Positions 34,366-41,445 of a stretch of DNA of 64,000 nucleotides are shown piece after piece. The stretch comes from Calditrichota bacterium. GTDB taxonomy: Bacteria > Electryoneota > RPQS01. The translations under genes were made by a program, and so were the position numbers. Where the stretch lies: contig JACJVZ010000001.1 of assembly GCA_020637445.1 (NCBI GenBank), positions 806,001 to 870,000 of the forward strand. Reading direction: 5' to 3'. The notes beneath the pieces are model-generated. The model saw only the letters and a program-made list of their open reading frames with translations, was not told the DNA's origin and ran no database searches. Positions within the stretch are counted from its first letter, which is position 1. Every line of letters begins with the position of its first letter.

Positions 34366-36933
34366 ATGAAATTATCGTCCATTTCCAGCTATCGCTTTAC
34401 GCCCAATCTTCCGGATTCGCTGTCGCGTTTGACGGAGCTTGCCTACAACTACTACTGGTCGTGGCGGCCTGAGATTCACGCTCTGTTTCGCAAACTTGAG
34501 CCGGACATTTGGCATGCCTCGCACCACAATCCGGTTAAGCTTTTGATGGATATTCCTGAATCCAAGCTGGTGCGCGCGTCGGAAAGTCCCGAGTTTGTCG
34601 AACAATACAAACACTGTGTTGAGTTGTTAGACAACTACTTAAGGGGTGAGACTTGGTACTCGAAGGTGCATAGCGGGGGACAAAACGGGCGGATTGTCTT
34701 CTTCTCAATGGAGTACGGTCTGGCTGAGTGTTTGCCTTTGTACAGCGGAGGCCTTGGCGTACTCAGTGGCGACTATTTGAAGGCTGCTTCCGATCTCGGT
34801 CTTCCGGTCGTGGGAATTGGTTTGGCCTACAGGCAAGGTTATTTTCAGCAGCAGTTGGATGCGAACGGAAGGCAGACGGAGCTTTATCCGAAAAATGATT
34901 TCAATGTCTTGCCAATACAACCCGTTTTGGATGACAAGGGCGAACGGCTGACCATTCAAATTCCGTTTCACAACCGACAGTTGACGATTGGCGCATGGCT
35001 GGTCACCGTAGGCAGAGTTCCATTGTACGTTTTGGATACCGACCTGCCGCAAAATACTGTCAGCGACCGTTCGATCACGCACACTCTGTACGGCGGTGAT
35101 CGCGAAACGAGAATCCAACAGGAAATCGTTCTTGGATTTGGCGGAATCGAACTATTGCGCAAACTCGGCATCAAGATGTCTGTCTGCCATATGAACGAAG
35201 GGCACTCCGCCTTTGTGCAGATTGCCAGAATTATTCACGCGGCGGCGGACCAGGGTCTGACATGGTACGAAGCCATGCAGCTCGTCTCAGCAGGAACTCT
35301 GTTTACAACGCACACTCCAGTGCCGGCCGGAATCGACGAGTTCTCGACAGAGTTGATGGACAAGTATTTCGGACAGATTTACGACCGTTATGGAATCACC
35401 CGTGATGAAGTTCTTGGCTTGGGCAGTGTCCGGCAGGGAACTCCGGGGCAGCCATTCAATATGGCAATCTGTGCTCTGCGAACGGCTGATTATACAAATG
35501 GTGTGAGTCGTCTGCATGCGGACGTCTCGCGGCGAATGTGGCAGGAGAGTTGGCCCAATTTGCCTTTCGAAGAAGTGCCGATCGACTTCGTCACCAACGG
35601 TGTGCATCATGCCACGTGGATTTCACCGGACATGATGAAGCTCTATCACAGGCACTTCGACACGGATTGGCTCGATTGCCCCGACGACAAACGCCAATGG
35701 CAAAAGGCAACCGACATTCCCGATAAGGAAATTTGGGAAACGCACAATCTCGGCAAGCTCAGATTGATCGATTTTGCGAGGAATCGAGTTTCAGCTTACC
35801 GTCAACGAGTGAGCGGGTTCATTCCTCTGAATGATGAACTCGAAGAAATACTCGCACCGGACGTGCTTACAATTGGGTTTGCAAGGAGGTTCGCGACGTA
35901 CAAACGCGCGACATTGTTGCTTTCACATCCGGAACGCTTGCTTTCCTTGTTGCGTGATCCCGACCGACCGGTCCAGTTTATTTTCGCCGGTAAGGCGCAC
36001 CCGCAAGATGTCATGGGCAAGGACCTGATTGCCGCGCTGATTGAGTTCGCACGGAAAAACAACGTGGAAAACCGGATGTTGTTCCTCGAGAACTACGACA
36101 TGAACGTCGCGGCACATTTGGTTCAGGGAGTGGACGTTTGGATGAACAATCCCCGCCGTCCGCTTGAAGCGAGCGGAACCAGCGGCATGAAGGTTTTGGC
36201 GAATGGTGGATTGAACTTCTCAATCTTGGACGGTTGGTGGGACGAGGCTTACACGCCCGAAAACGGTTGGGCAATCGGCGGCGCACTTCAATTCGGGAAT
36301 GACGCGCAACAGGATGAGAGCGATGCCCGTATGTTGTTCGATGTACTGGAACATCAGATTGTCCCGCTGTACTATCGCAGAGGAGCGGACGGTGTTCCGT
36401 TTGCGTGGATGCAGAAAGTAAAAGCCTCGATTTCCGGGCTTGTACCGCGCTTTGCGGCCCGACGAATGGTAAAGGAGTACTGGGAAGACTACTACGCAAA
36501 GGCCCTCGAACGTTGCGGACATATGGAGCGGGACAATGCCGCCGGTGCGCGCGAGTTAGCAGGGTGGAAGCGTCAAATTGAAAGTCACTGGCACGAAGTC
36601 AAGATCGTCAAAGTTGATACCGAGCCTGCATTCAATCTTCATCCTGGCAGTCCCGTCAAGGTTAGTGCGGAAGTGACGTTGGGCGGACTGACACCTGAAG
36701 ACGTCGAAGTACAAGCGTGTTATGGTGAGGACCTTGGCAAGAATGATCTTGAACTTTCAGGCTACACGAGACTTGAACACAAACAGAATGGCGCGACGCA
36801 CCTCTATACGGGCACGTGGACGGCACCTGAGAACGGGATGTTTGGTTTCACGATCCGCGTAGTTCCGTCGCACCCATTCCTTGGAAATCCATTGCGAATG
36901 GGAATAGTCCGATGGGCCGCAGGTCAACACTAA
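34366..36933 (+). CDS. glgP: Alpha-glucan (glycogen/maltodextrin) phosphorylase
   Basis: An 855-residue GT35 enzyme releasing glucose-1-phosphate from alpha-1,4-glucans. It has the N-terminal DUF3417-type segment (LPDSLSRLTELAYNYYWSWRPEIHALF) of the short alpha-glucan phosphorylase branch. The core has FSMEYGLAECLPLYSGGLGVLSGD, CHMNEGHSAF, THTPVPAG, GFARRFATYKRA and the PLP lysine motif EASGTSGMKVLANGG. The C-terminal region after 740 is beta-rich. This branch lacks the regulatory N-terminus of classic GlgP. The gene stands alone between two terminators, with no glycogen synthase nearby. Confidence 0.95.
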   Translation: MKLSSISSYRFTPNLPDSLSRLTELAYNYYWSWRPEIHALFRKLEPDIWHASHHNPVKLLMDIPESKLVRASESPEFVEQYKHCVELLDNYLRGETWYSKVHSGGQNGRIVFFSMEYGLAECLPLYSGGLGVLSGDYLKAASDLGLPVVGIGLAYRQGYFQQQLDANGRQTELYPKNDFNVLPIQPVLDDKGERLTIQIPFHNRQLTIGAWLVTVGRVPLYVLDTDLPQNTVSDRSITHTLYGGDRETRIQQEIVLGFGGIELLRKLGIKMSVCHMNEGHSAFVQIARIIHAAADQGLTWYEAMQLVSAGTLFTTHTPVPAGIDEFSTELMDKYFGQIYDRYGITRDEVLGLGSVRQGTPGQPFNMAICALRTADYTNGVSRLHADVSRRMWQESWPNLPFEEVPIDFVTNGVHHATWISPDMMKLYHRHFDTDWLDCPDDKRQWQKATDIPDKEIWETHNLGKLRLIDFARNRVSAYRQRVSGFIPLNDELEEILAPDVLTIGFARRFATYKRATLLLSHPERLLSLLRDPDRPVQFIFAGKAHPQDVMGKDLIAALIEFARKNNVENRMLFLENYDMNVAAHLVQGVDVWMNNPRRPLEASGTSGMKVLANGGLNFSILDGWWDEAYTPENGWAIGGALQFGNDAQQDESDARMLFDVLEHQIVPLYYRRGADGVPFAWMQKVKASISGLVPRFAARRMVKEYWEDYYAKALERCGHMERDNAAGARELAGWKRQIESHWHEVKIVKVDTEPAFNLHPGSPVKVSAEVTLGGLTPEDVEVQACYGEDLGKNDLELSGYTRLEHKQNGATHLYTGTWTAPENGMFGFTIRVVPSHPFLGNPLRMGIVRWAAGQH

Positions 36934-36951
36934 TTCGTCAATGACGCAACG

Positions 36952-36984
36952 AAAAAAGGCGGACAATTTCTTGTCCGCCTTTTT
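36952..36984. terminator. Bidirectional terminator between glgP and symporter operon
   Basis: AAAAAGGCGGACAA, loop TTTC, TTGTCCGCCTTTTT: a 14-bp perfect stem with A- and T-tracts on the two sides. It lies between convergent genes glgP (+) and the 42-residue subunit (-). Confidence 0.92.
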
Positions 36985-36999
36985 CATGCCCATGAAGTG

Positions 37000-37128
37000 C
37001 TACAAACTCTGCTTGTGAACTTCGTCAGGCTCAATCTTGAGATTAAGTGCCCGTGAGTAGCAAAAAATCAGGAGCCAGATCAGCACACCCCAACTGCTCA
37101 GCATCAGAATCCAACCGCCAATGTTCAT
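37000..37128 (-). CDS. 42-residue membrane peptide, small subunit of NSS symporter (MetS-like)
   Basis: A short gene encoding one hydrophobic helix (IGGWILMLSSWGVLIWLLIFCYS) and a polar tail ending VHKQSL. ATG 37128 overlaps the TGA of the sodium symporter gene by 4 bp. GGAGGG, inside the last codons of that gene, is placed ideally 6 nt upstream. Small single-span partners such as MetS, encoded right after an NSS-family transporter (MetP in Corynebacterium), are known. This gene fits in size, position and topology, though I cannot show homology by eye. A terminator follows 16 nt beyond its stop. Confidence 0.82.
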   Translation of the reverse strand: MNIGGWILMLSSWGVLIWLLIFCYSRALNLKIEPDEVHKQSL

Positions 37129-38711
37129 CGGTCACCCTCCTTCAGCTTCGGGAATTTCCCGTTTTTGTTTGCGTGGAGGATTACCCAAGTAATCAGAGCT
37201 CCAACCGCGAATAGTATTGCGCGCGCAACCCAAATCCAATTTCTCGTCGCGGAATCGGTGATTTTTTCCATAATGATAGCGGGCCACCATTCCTGCACCA
37301 TCCAGATGCCAAGCAATATGATTAGGTACGTCGGTGTGATGAACTTCAGGACGAACTTGTATACTTTCGGAACTCTAAGAGCTGCACCGTGCTCCATTTC
37401 CGCAAAGCCCTTGTCCACGCCAAGGATATAAGAAAAGAAGATCACCATAATAGTCGCGGCCACAACTGGGCAGACCGTCGCCGCCCAGAAGTCCATTTCA
37501 TCCAGAGTTCCCCATTGAATCGTGAAGACAAGAAATCCGGTCACCAGCAGATTGGCAATACCAATAATCGTGACTGCCCGATGATGAGACATGTCCATCT
37601 CATCTTTGAGAAACGTCACGGCAGGCTGAATCAGTGAAACAGACGACGTGACCCCCGCAATAAACAACAAGAGAAACCAAACGAAAGCGAACAGTCCGCC
37701 TGCCGGTATCTCTTCAAAGATGAGTGGCATCGTCACGAACCCCAAACTGAATGAACCGCTTCCGGCAATAGTCTGCGCCTGAGCGATTCCATAAAAAGCG
37801 GCCGCTGCAACGATTCCGATACTTCCCCCAAGAACTACTTCGACAAATTGATTAGTCGTCGTTGCAGTGAGGCTTGAAAGGACGACGTCGTCGTCTTTTC
37901 GCAGGTAAGATGCATATGCCATGATGCAGCCCATGCCTACCGAAAGAGAGAAGAATATCTGGCCGGTCGCGGCAAGCCAGACTTTGACGTCGCCAAGTGC
38001 AGACCAATTCGGGTTCCACATGAAGCCCAACGCATTGGTAACGTTCCAATCGGCATGTGTCGGGTCGGGGGTACCCAAAGTGAGAACTCGTATCGCCAAG
38101 AGAATACCACAGATGATCAAAATCGGCATGCCGATTCGTGTGAGCTTCTCGATTCCTCCTTGAATTCCTTTGTACATCACCACATAATTGATGACAAAGA
38201 CAAGAACGAAAAATCCAATCGCGGGCGTGTGATTGTGGAAGTAGACATTGCTTTCCGCCCCAATAAAGCCCGCAAAAAACTTACCCATTTCCCCAGCGGC
38301 AATGGCATCGCGAAAACCGCCTGTGATCGAGTAGTAAGCGAAGGCTAGAGTCCAACCTTCGATATAAACATAGTAGAACGTGATGATGGTCGGAGCAAAT
38401 ACAGCCGCGATGCCCAAATACTTCGCCCACGGCCTTCCTTTGGCAATTCTATGGTATACTCCTGGACCCGTGCCGTGATTGTGTTGACCACCGTAACGGC
38501 CTAATGTCCACTCCACCCATGCCAGCGGAATTCCCAACAGAATCATCGCAAGCAAGTAGGGGATCATGAACGCGCCGCCTCCGTTCACAGCCGCCTGAGT
38601 AGGGAAGCGAAGGAAGTTTCCTAACCCAACAGCACTTCCCGCCACTGCGAGAATGACGCCCACACGAGTGCCCCAATTCTCACGCACCTTTACAGGTTTT
38701 GTGTCCGACAT
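37125..38711 (-). CDS. Neurotransmitter:sodium symporter (NSS) family transporter
   Basis: 528 residues and about 12 transmembrane helices. The N-terminus NWGTRVGVILAVAGSAVGLGNFLRFPTQAAVNGGGAFMIPYL is the LeuT-fold TM1 signature with its unwound Na+ and amino-acid site. Also present are GIPLAWVEWTLGRYGG (TM2) and FFSLSVGMGCIMAYASY (TM6). It probably imports an amino acid with Na+; the exact substrate is unknown. A GGAGAGG ribosome-binding site precedes ATG 38711 and a promoter lies upstream. The small partner peptide is coupled to its stop codon. Confidence 0.94.
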   Translation of the reverse strand: MSDTKPVKVRENWGTRVGVILAVAGSAVGLGNFLRFPTQAAVNGGGAFMIPYLLAMILLGIPLAWVEWTLGRYGGQHNHGTGPGVYHRIAKGRPWAKYLGIAAVFAPTIITFYYVYIEGWTLAFAYYSITGGFRDAIAAGEMGKFFAGFIGAESNVYFHNHTPAIGFFVLVFVINYVVMYKGIQGGIEKLTRIGMPILIICGILLAIRVLTLGTPDPTHADWNVTNALGFMWNPNWSALGDVKVWLAATGQIFFSLSVGMGCIMAYASYLRKDDDVVLSSLTATTTNQFVEVVLGGSIGIVAAAAFYGIAQAQTIAGSGSFSLGFVTMPLIFEEIPAGGLFAFVWFLLLFIAGVTSSVSLIQPAVTFLKDEMDMSHHRAVTIIGIANLLVTGFLVFTIQWGTLDEMDFWAATVCPVVAATIMVIFFSYILGVDKGFAEMEHGAALRVPKVYKFVLKFITPTYLIILLGIWMVQEWWPAIIMEKITDSATRNWIWVARAILFAVGALITWVILHANKNGKFPKLKEGDR

Positions 38712-38749
38712 ATCCTCTCCACGCTTAAGAATCGATTTAGGACTGAACG

Positions 38750-38778
38750 AAATTAACGGTTCTGAACTGAAAGGTCAA
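38750..38778 (-). promoter_or_regulatory. Candidate promoter of NSS symporter operon
   Basis: Minus strand TTGACC (38778-38773), 17 nt, TAATTT (38755-38750). This gives a leader of about 32 nt carrying GGAGAGG before ATG 38711. Confidence 0.6.
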
Positions 38779-38805
38779 TAATAATCCTGATTTTTCTGAA
38801 TTTCC

Positions 38806-39285
38806 TCATAGGTCTCGCTTGAGCATCTGGGCCTTTCGATAAAAGCCACTCGACTCGTAAAGGTGCTTCGCGACTTCATTATCTTCGGCAACAAGTAGCC
38901 ACAATTCCCTGCAATCCAGATCAACCGCACGTTTTTCCGCATATCCCATCAAGATCTTGCCAATTCCTTGGCCTCTTTCTCTCTCAGAGATTGAGATGTC
39001 CCAAACCCATAATTCTTTGTTTCCATTGAACCTATTGTATGTTCGGTAGAGCCATAAGTGTCCAATGTAAGGATCGGAGTGGGAGTGTGCGATCCAGACT
39101 TCGCTTTCTGGGCGAAAAGCATACTCCTTCACAAAACCGGTGAACCGCTGCAAAAGGTCAGCATCATCTTGATTTGCCGTCCTATGCAGGGAACCACAGG
39201 TCAAGCTCCCAAGTTGAAGAAAGGTAGTGAGGTCCGACGATTGCATCTGTCGGAATCTGATAACCTCTAATTCTGCTTTTGTCAT
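38806..39285 (-). CDS. GNAT-family N-acetyltransferase
   Basis: A 159-residue acetyltransferase. The acetyl-CoA pyrophosphate-binding motif is RERGQGIGK (102-110), preceded by the beta-4 strand ELWVWDISIS and followed by LLVAEDNEVAKHLYESSGFYRKAQ, the usual GNAT C-terminal motif. The substrate is unknown. Monocistronic as far as can be seen, divergent from the Cys-rich protein gene; their shared upstream region holds two inverted repeats. Confidence 0.88.
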   Translation of the reverse strand: MTKAELEVIRFRQMQSSDLTTFLQLGSLTCGSLHRTANQDDADLLQRFTGFVKEYAFRPESEVWIAHSHSDPYIGHLWLYRTYNRFNGNKELWVWDISISERERGQGIGKILMGYAEKRAVDLDCRELWLLVAEDNEVAKHLYESSGFYRKAQMLKRDL

Positions 39286-39312
39286 CTTATTCGTCTATGT
39301 GGAATTTGTTCT

Positions 39313-39340
39313 AAGGCAAGTGTTTTAATATACTTGCCTT
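39313..39340. promoter_or_regulatory. Inverted repeat, candidate operator between GNAT and Cys-rich gene
   Basis: AAGGCAAGT (39313-39321), 10 nt, ACTTGCCTT (39332-39340), a perfect 9-bp dyad. On the plus strand it overlaps a possible -10 TATACT (39329-39334) that lies 16 nt after TTGTTC (39307-39312). That layout would suit a repressor or MerR-like regulator. It could instead act as an RNA hairpin. Confidence 0.5.
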
Positions 39341-39364
39341 TGATTAGCCTTAAAAGTTGACTGA

Positions 39365-39393
39365 ATCCATCCGTTTCTTTTTGCCGGATGGAT
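39365..39393 (+). promoter_or_regulatory. Leader hairpin upstream of Cys-rich protein
   Basis: ATCCATCCG (39365-39373), 11-nt T-rich loop, CGGATGGAT (39385-39393), a perfect 9-bp stem. The T-run GATTTTTT follows 17 nt later (39410-39416). It sits in the presumed 5'-UTR, 68 nt before the start codon. An attenuator or metal-responsive leader is possible. Confidence 0.45.
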
Positions 39394-39460
39394 GCTGAAA
39401 TGTATCTGGATTTTTTGTAGATTGCGAGACATTCGCATGGAACAAACCAAGGAGATGCTT

Positions 39461-40489
39461 GTGAAGAAGATTGGATTGATTCTCGGCTCAATGGCCGTGG
39501 TGGCGCTGGTTTTGGCTGGTGGCTACAGTTACGCCTGTGATGGCAGCTCTTGTTCATCCAAGAAGATGGCAAAGGCTTCCAAGAAATCCGCAACTGAACA
39601 GTGCGCGACAACGAATGCCGCACTGACCTCGACCGGTGAAAAGGCCGCTTGCTCGGCCAGCTGTGATGCGTCCAAGGCTTCTGCCAAGAAAGCTTCTGCC
39701 TCGTGTGATGCATCCAAGTGTTCGTCGTCCAAGAATGCGTCGGCCAGCTCTTGTCCTTATCACAACTCGATGACCTCGGAATCGTCTTGTTCGTCCATGA
39801 AGAACGCGTCGATGACTGAAGGTTCGTCGTGCTCGTCGGCTAAGAGTGCGTCTTCTTCATGCGATGCGTCCAAGTGCTCGTCGATGAAGAATGCGTCGAT
39901 GACAGAAGGGTCGTCCTGTTCTTCGATGAAGAAGGCAGAGATGACTGAAGGTTCCTGCAAAGCTGGTAAGAACGCCTCAATGGCTTCTGGTGCCAGCTGC
40001 TGCGCGGGCAAGAATGCCTCCGCGACCTCTGGCTCTTGCTGCATGAGCAAGGGTGCCCAAATGTCGTCGGCAAGTTGTGCGACGTCCGCGGCCAAGATGG
40101 CCTGTGGCGACAAAGGCTACTTCAATGCCAATGTCTACAAGGTGGACAACGGCACAATGTACGCCGTGGCCGATGGCAAGAAGTTCGTCGTAACGGAAAG
40201 CACGCCTTACAATCAGGTCGGCAACGCGCGTTACTACTTCGCTGACAATTCCTGTGCGGTTAAGTGCAGCGAGAAAATGGCATCCAAGGCCAATACCTAT
40301 ACTCACGAAGCTGTCGAACTTGCTACCCTTGAATCCAACGTGAAAATGGATCATGGCAAGAAGATGGCCGTGTGTTCGGTCTCGGGCAAGGAGTTCGAAG
40401 TTACGGCAGCAACTCCGGCGGTGGTGACGGACGGTCAGAAGACCTATTTCTGCGGTCAGGAGTGCGCAAACCACTTCATGGGCCTGTAA
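39461..40489 (+). CDS. Exported Cys/Ser/Lys/Ala-rich repeat protein with two YHS/TRASH-like C-terminal domains
   Basis: 342 residues from GTG 39461 (GGAG 6 nt upstream; in-frame starts further up lack a site). A signal peptide ends at YSYA, before Cys26. Residues 26-215 are low complexity and hold 20 cysteines in imperfect units such as CSSMKNASMTEGSS and CDASKCSS. Residues 216-342 form two related domains. The second, from Cys305 (CSVSGKEFEVTAATP...YFCGQEC) with Cys331 and Cys335, looks like a YHS/TRASH metal-binding knuckle. The first (VVTESTP...YYFADNSCAVKC) has the same plan. I infer a periplasmic or surface heavy-metal (copper-like) sequestering protein. I know no named family for the whole. 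Confidence 0.8.
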   Translation: MKKIGLILGSMAVVALVLAGGYSYACDGSSCSSKKMAKASKKSATEQCATTNAALTSTGEKAACSASCDASKASAKKASASCDASKCSSSKNASASSCPYHNSMTSESSCSSMKNASMTEGSSCSSAKSASSSCDASKCSSMKNASMTEGSSCSSMKKAEMTEGSCKAGKNASMASGASCCAGKNASATSGSCCMSKGAQMSSASCATSAAKMACGDKGYFNANVYKVDNGTMYAVADGKKFVVTESTPYNQVGNARYYFADNSCAVKCSEKMASKANTYTHEAVELATLESNVKMDHGKKMAVCSVSGKEFEVTAATPAVVTDGQKTYFCGQECANHFMGL

Positions 40490-40513
40490 TCGTCCAGAAG
40501 AGCGAGATGTGTG

Positions 40514-40549
40514 GAGGCCGCGTCCAAAGGGGCGCGGCCTCTTGATTTT
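40514..40549 (+). terminator. Terminator of Cys-rich protein gene
   Basis: GAGGCCGCG (40514-40522) pairs with CGCGGCCTC (40533-40541), followed by TTGATTTTATT. Confidence 0.75.
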
Positions 40550-40637
40550 ATTAGAACTTAACTTGAAGTGTATGAAAAAACTTTGGTTAAGCGCTTCAGC
40601 AAGTAAGCAGTTCCTCCGAAAGTCAGGTGTACAAGGC

Positions 40638-40666
40638 TTGACAGGCTAATTGCCGTTCCGTATATT
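40638..40666 (+). promoter_or_regulatory. Sigma-70 promoter of five-tRNA operon
   Basis: TTGACA (40638-40643), 17 nt, TATATT (40661-40666), then TCGGGTTCG. Same plan as the other tRNA promoters; the tRNA-Ala gene starts 24 nt after the -10 box. Confidence 0.85.
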
Positions 40667-40689
40667 TCGGGTTCGCACACAATGCGCGA

Positions 40690-40762
<73 letters not shown>

Positions 40763-40796
40763 CAAGGCTAAACACGATTTAGGCAGTTCTTTTCTT

Positions 40797-40871
40797 GCGG
40801 GAGTAACTCAGTGGTAGAGTTCCACGTTGCCAACGTGGCTGTCGCGGGTTCGAATCCCGTCTCCCGCTCCA
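40797..40871 (+). tRNA. tRNA-Gly(GCC)
   Basis: Acceptor GCGGGAG/CTCCCGC, anticodon stem CCACG/CGTGG with loop TTGCCAA (GCC), T-arm GTTCGAATC. CCA encoded (40869-40871). Confidence 0.95.
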
Positions 40872-40956
40872 AGATAATGTTGTATTGGCTGTGCGATTGT
40901 TGCAGTGCTGCTGCGCCAGCGCAAGGCCGCTTTGTCCGCGGTCATTGAGTAAGCAC

Positions 40957-41028
40957 GGCGCCGTAGCCAAGTGGTAAGGCGGAGGTCTGCAAAACCTCTA
41001 TTCAGCGGTTCGAATCCGCTCGGCGCCT
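40957..41028 (+). tRNA. tRNA-Cys(GCA)
   Basis: Acceptor GGCGCCG/CGGCGCC, anticodon stem GAGGT/ACCTC with loop CTGCAAA (GCA), T-arm GTTCGAATC. Discriminator T, as expected for Cys tRNA; CCA not encoded. Confidence 0.94.
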
Positions 41029-41067
41029 CAAAGCCGCACTCCGACCGGTTTTGGCCCTGCGCGGCAG

Positions 41068-41153
41068 GCCGGGATGGTGAAATGGTAGACACAGGGGACT
41101 TAAAATCCCCAGGGATCAAAAGTCCCGTGCCGGTTCGAGTCCGGCTCCCGGCA
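41068..41153 (+). tRNA. tRNA-Leu(TAA)
   Basis: Class II tRNA: acceptor GCCGGGA/TCCCGGC, anticodon stem GGGGA/TCCCC with loop CTTAAAA (TAA), variable arm with GGGAT/GTCCC, T-arm GTTCGAGTC. CCA not encoded. Confidence 0.94.
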
Positions 41154-41205
41154 CTCAGACGAGCATTCTTCAACATGCTCGTAAGGTCTGCCCTGCGGTC
41201 GCATC

Positions 41206-41235
41206 ACCGGCTATTGGGCCGGTTGCTTTGTTTTT
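41206..41235 (+). terminator. Terminator-like hairpin inside the tRNA cluster
   Basis: ACCGGC (41206-41211), 6-nt loop, GCCGGT (41218-41223), then TGCTTTGTTTTT. It lies 2 nt before tRNA-Val, so it may attenuate rather than end the transcript. Confidence 0.45.
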
Positions 41236-41237
41236 GA

Positions 41238-41314
41238 GGGCGATTAGCTCAGTTGGTTAGAGCGCTTGCGTGACATGCAAGAGGTCACTAGTTCGAATCT
41301 AGTATCGCCCACCA
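41238..41314 (+). tRNA. tRNA-Val(GAC)
   Basis: Acceptor GGGCGAT/ATCGCCC, anticodon stem CTTGC/GCAAG with loop GTGACAT (GAC), T-arm GTTCGAATC. CCA encoded (41312-41314) and immediately followed by the trailer hairpin. Confidence 0.95.
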
Positions 41315-41330
41315 CCAGCGTAGACGCTGG
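41315..41330 (+). repeat. tRNA 3'-trailer hairpin, copy 2
   Basis: CCAGCG-TAGA-CGCTGG begins at the base after the encoded CCA of tRNA-Val. It differs from copy 1 (5463-5478) by one loop base. Confidence 0.6.
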
Positions 41331-41445
41331 AGCCAGTGACCTGACGATCTTTCAAATCGATTTATTTCTGGTTCTGATTTTTCGATTTGGGATTTTCTAT
41401 TTTCAATTTTGTTTCTGAGGCATCCGTTCGTAGAGGTACTCAATT

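Noticed and set aside
39780..40080. Tandem DNA repeats that might suggest a CRISPR array
   Set aside because: Repeats are imperfect, in frame and code for Cys/Ser-rich units; there are no constant repeats with unique spacers.
41315..41445. T-box or other amino-acid-responsive leader before thrS
   Set aside because: No T-box sequence or specifier stem; only the tRNA trailer hairpin and T-rich sequence.
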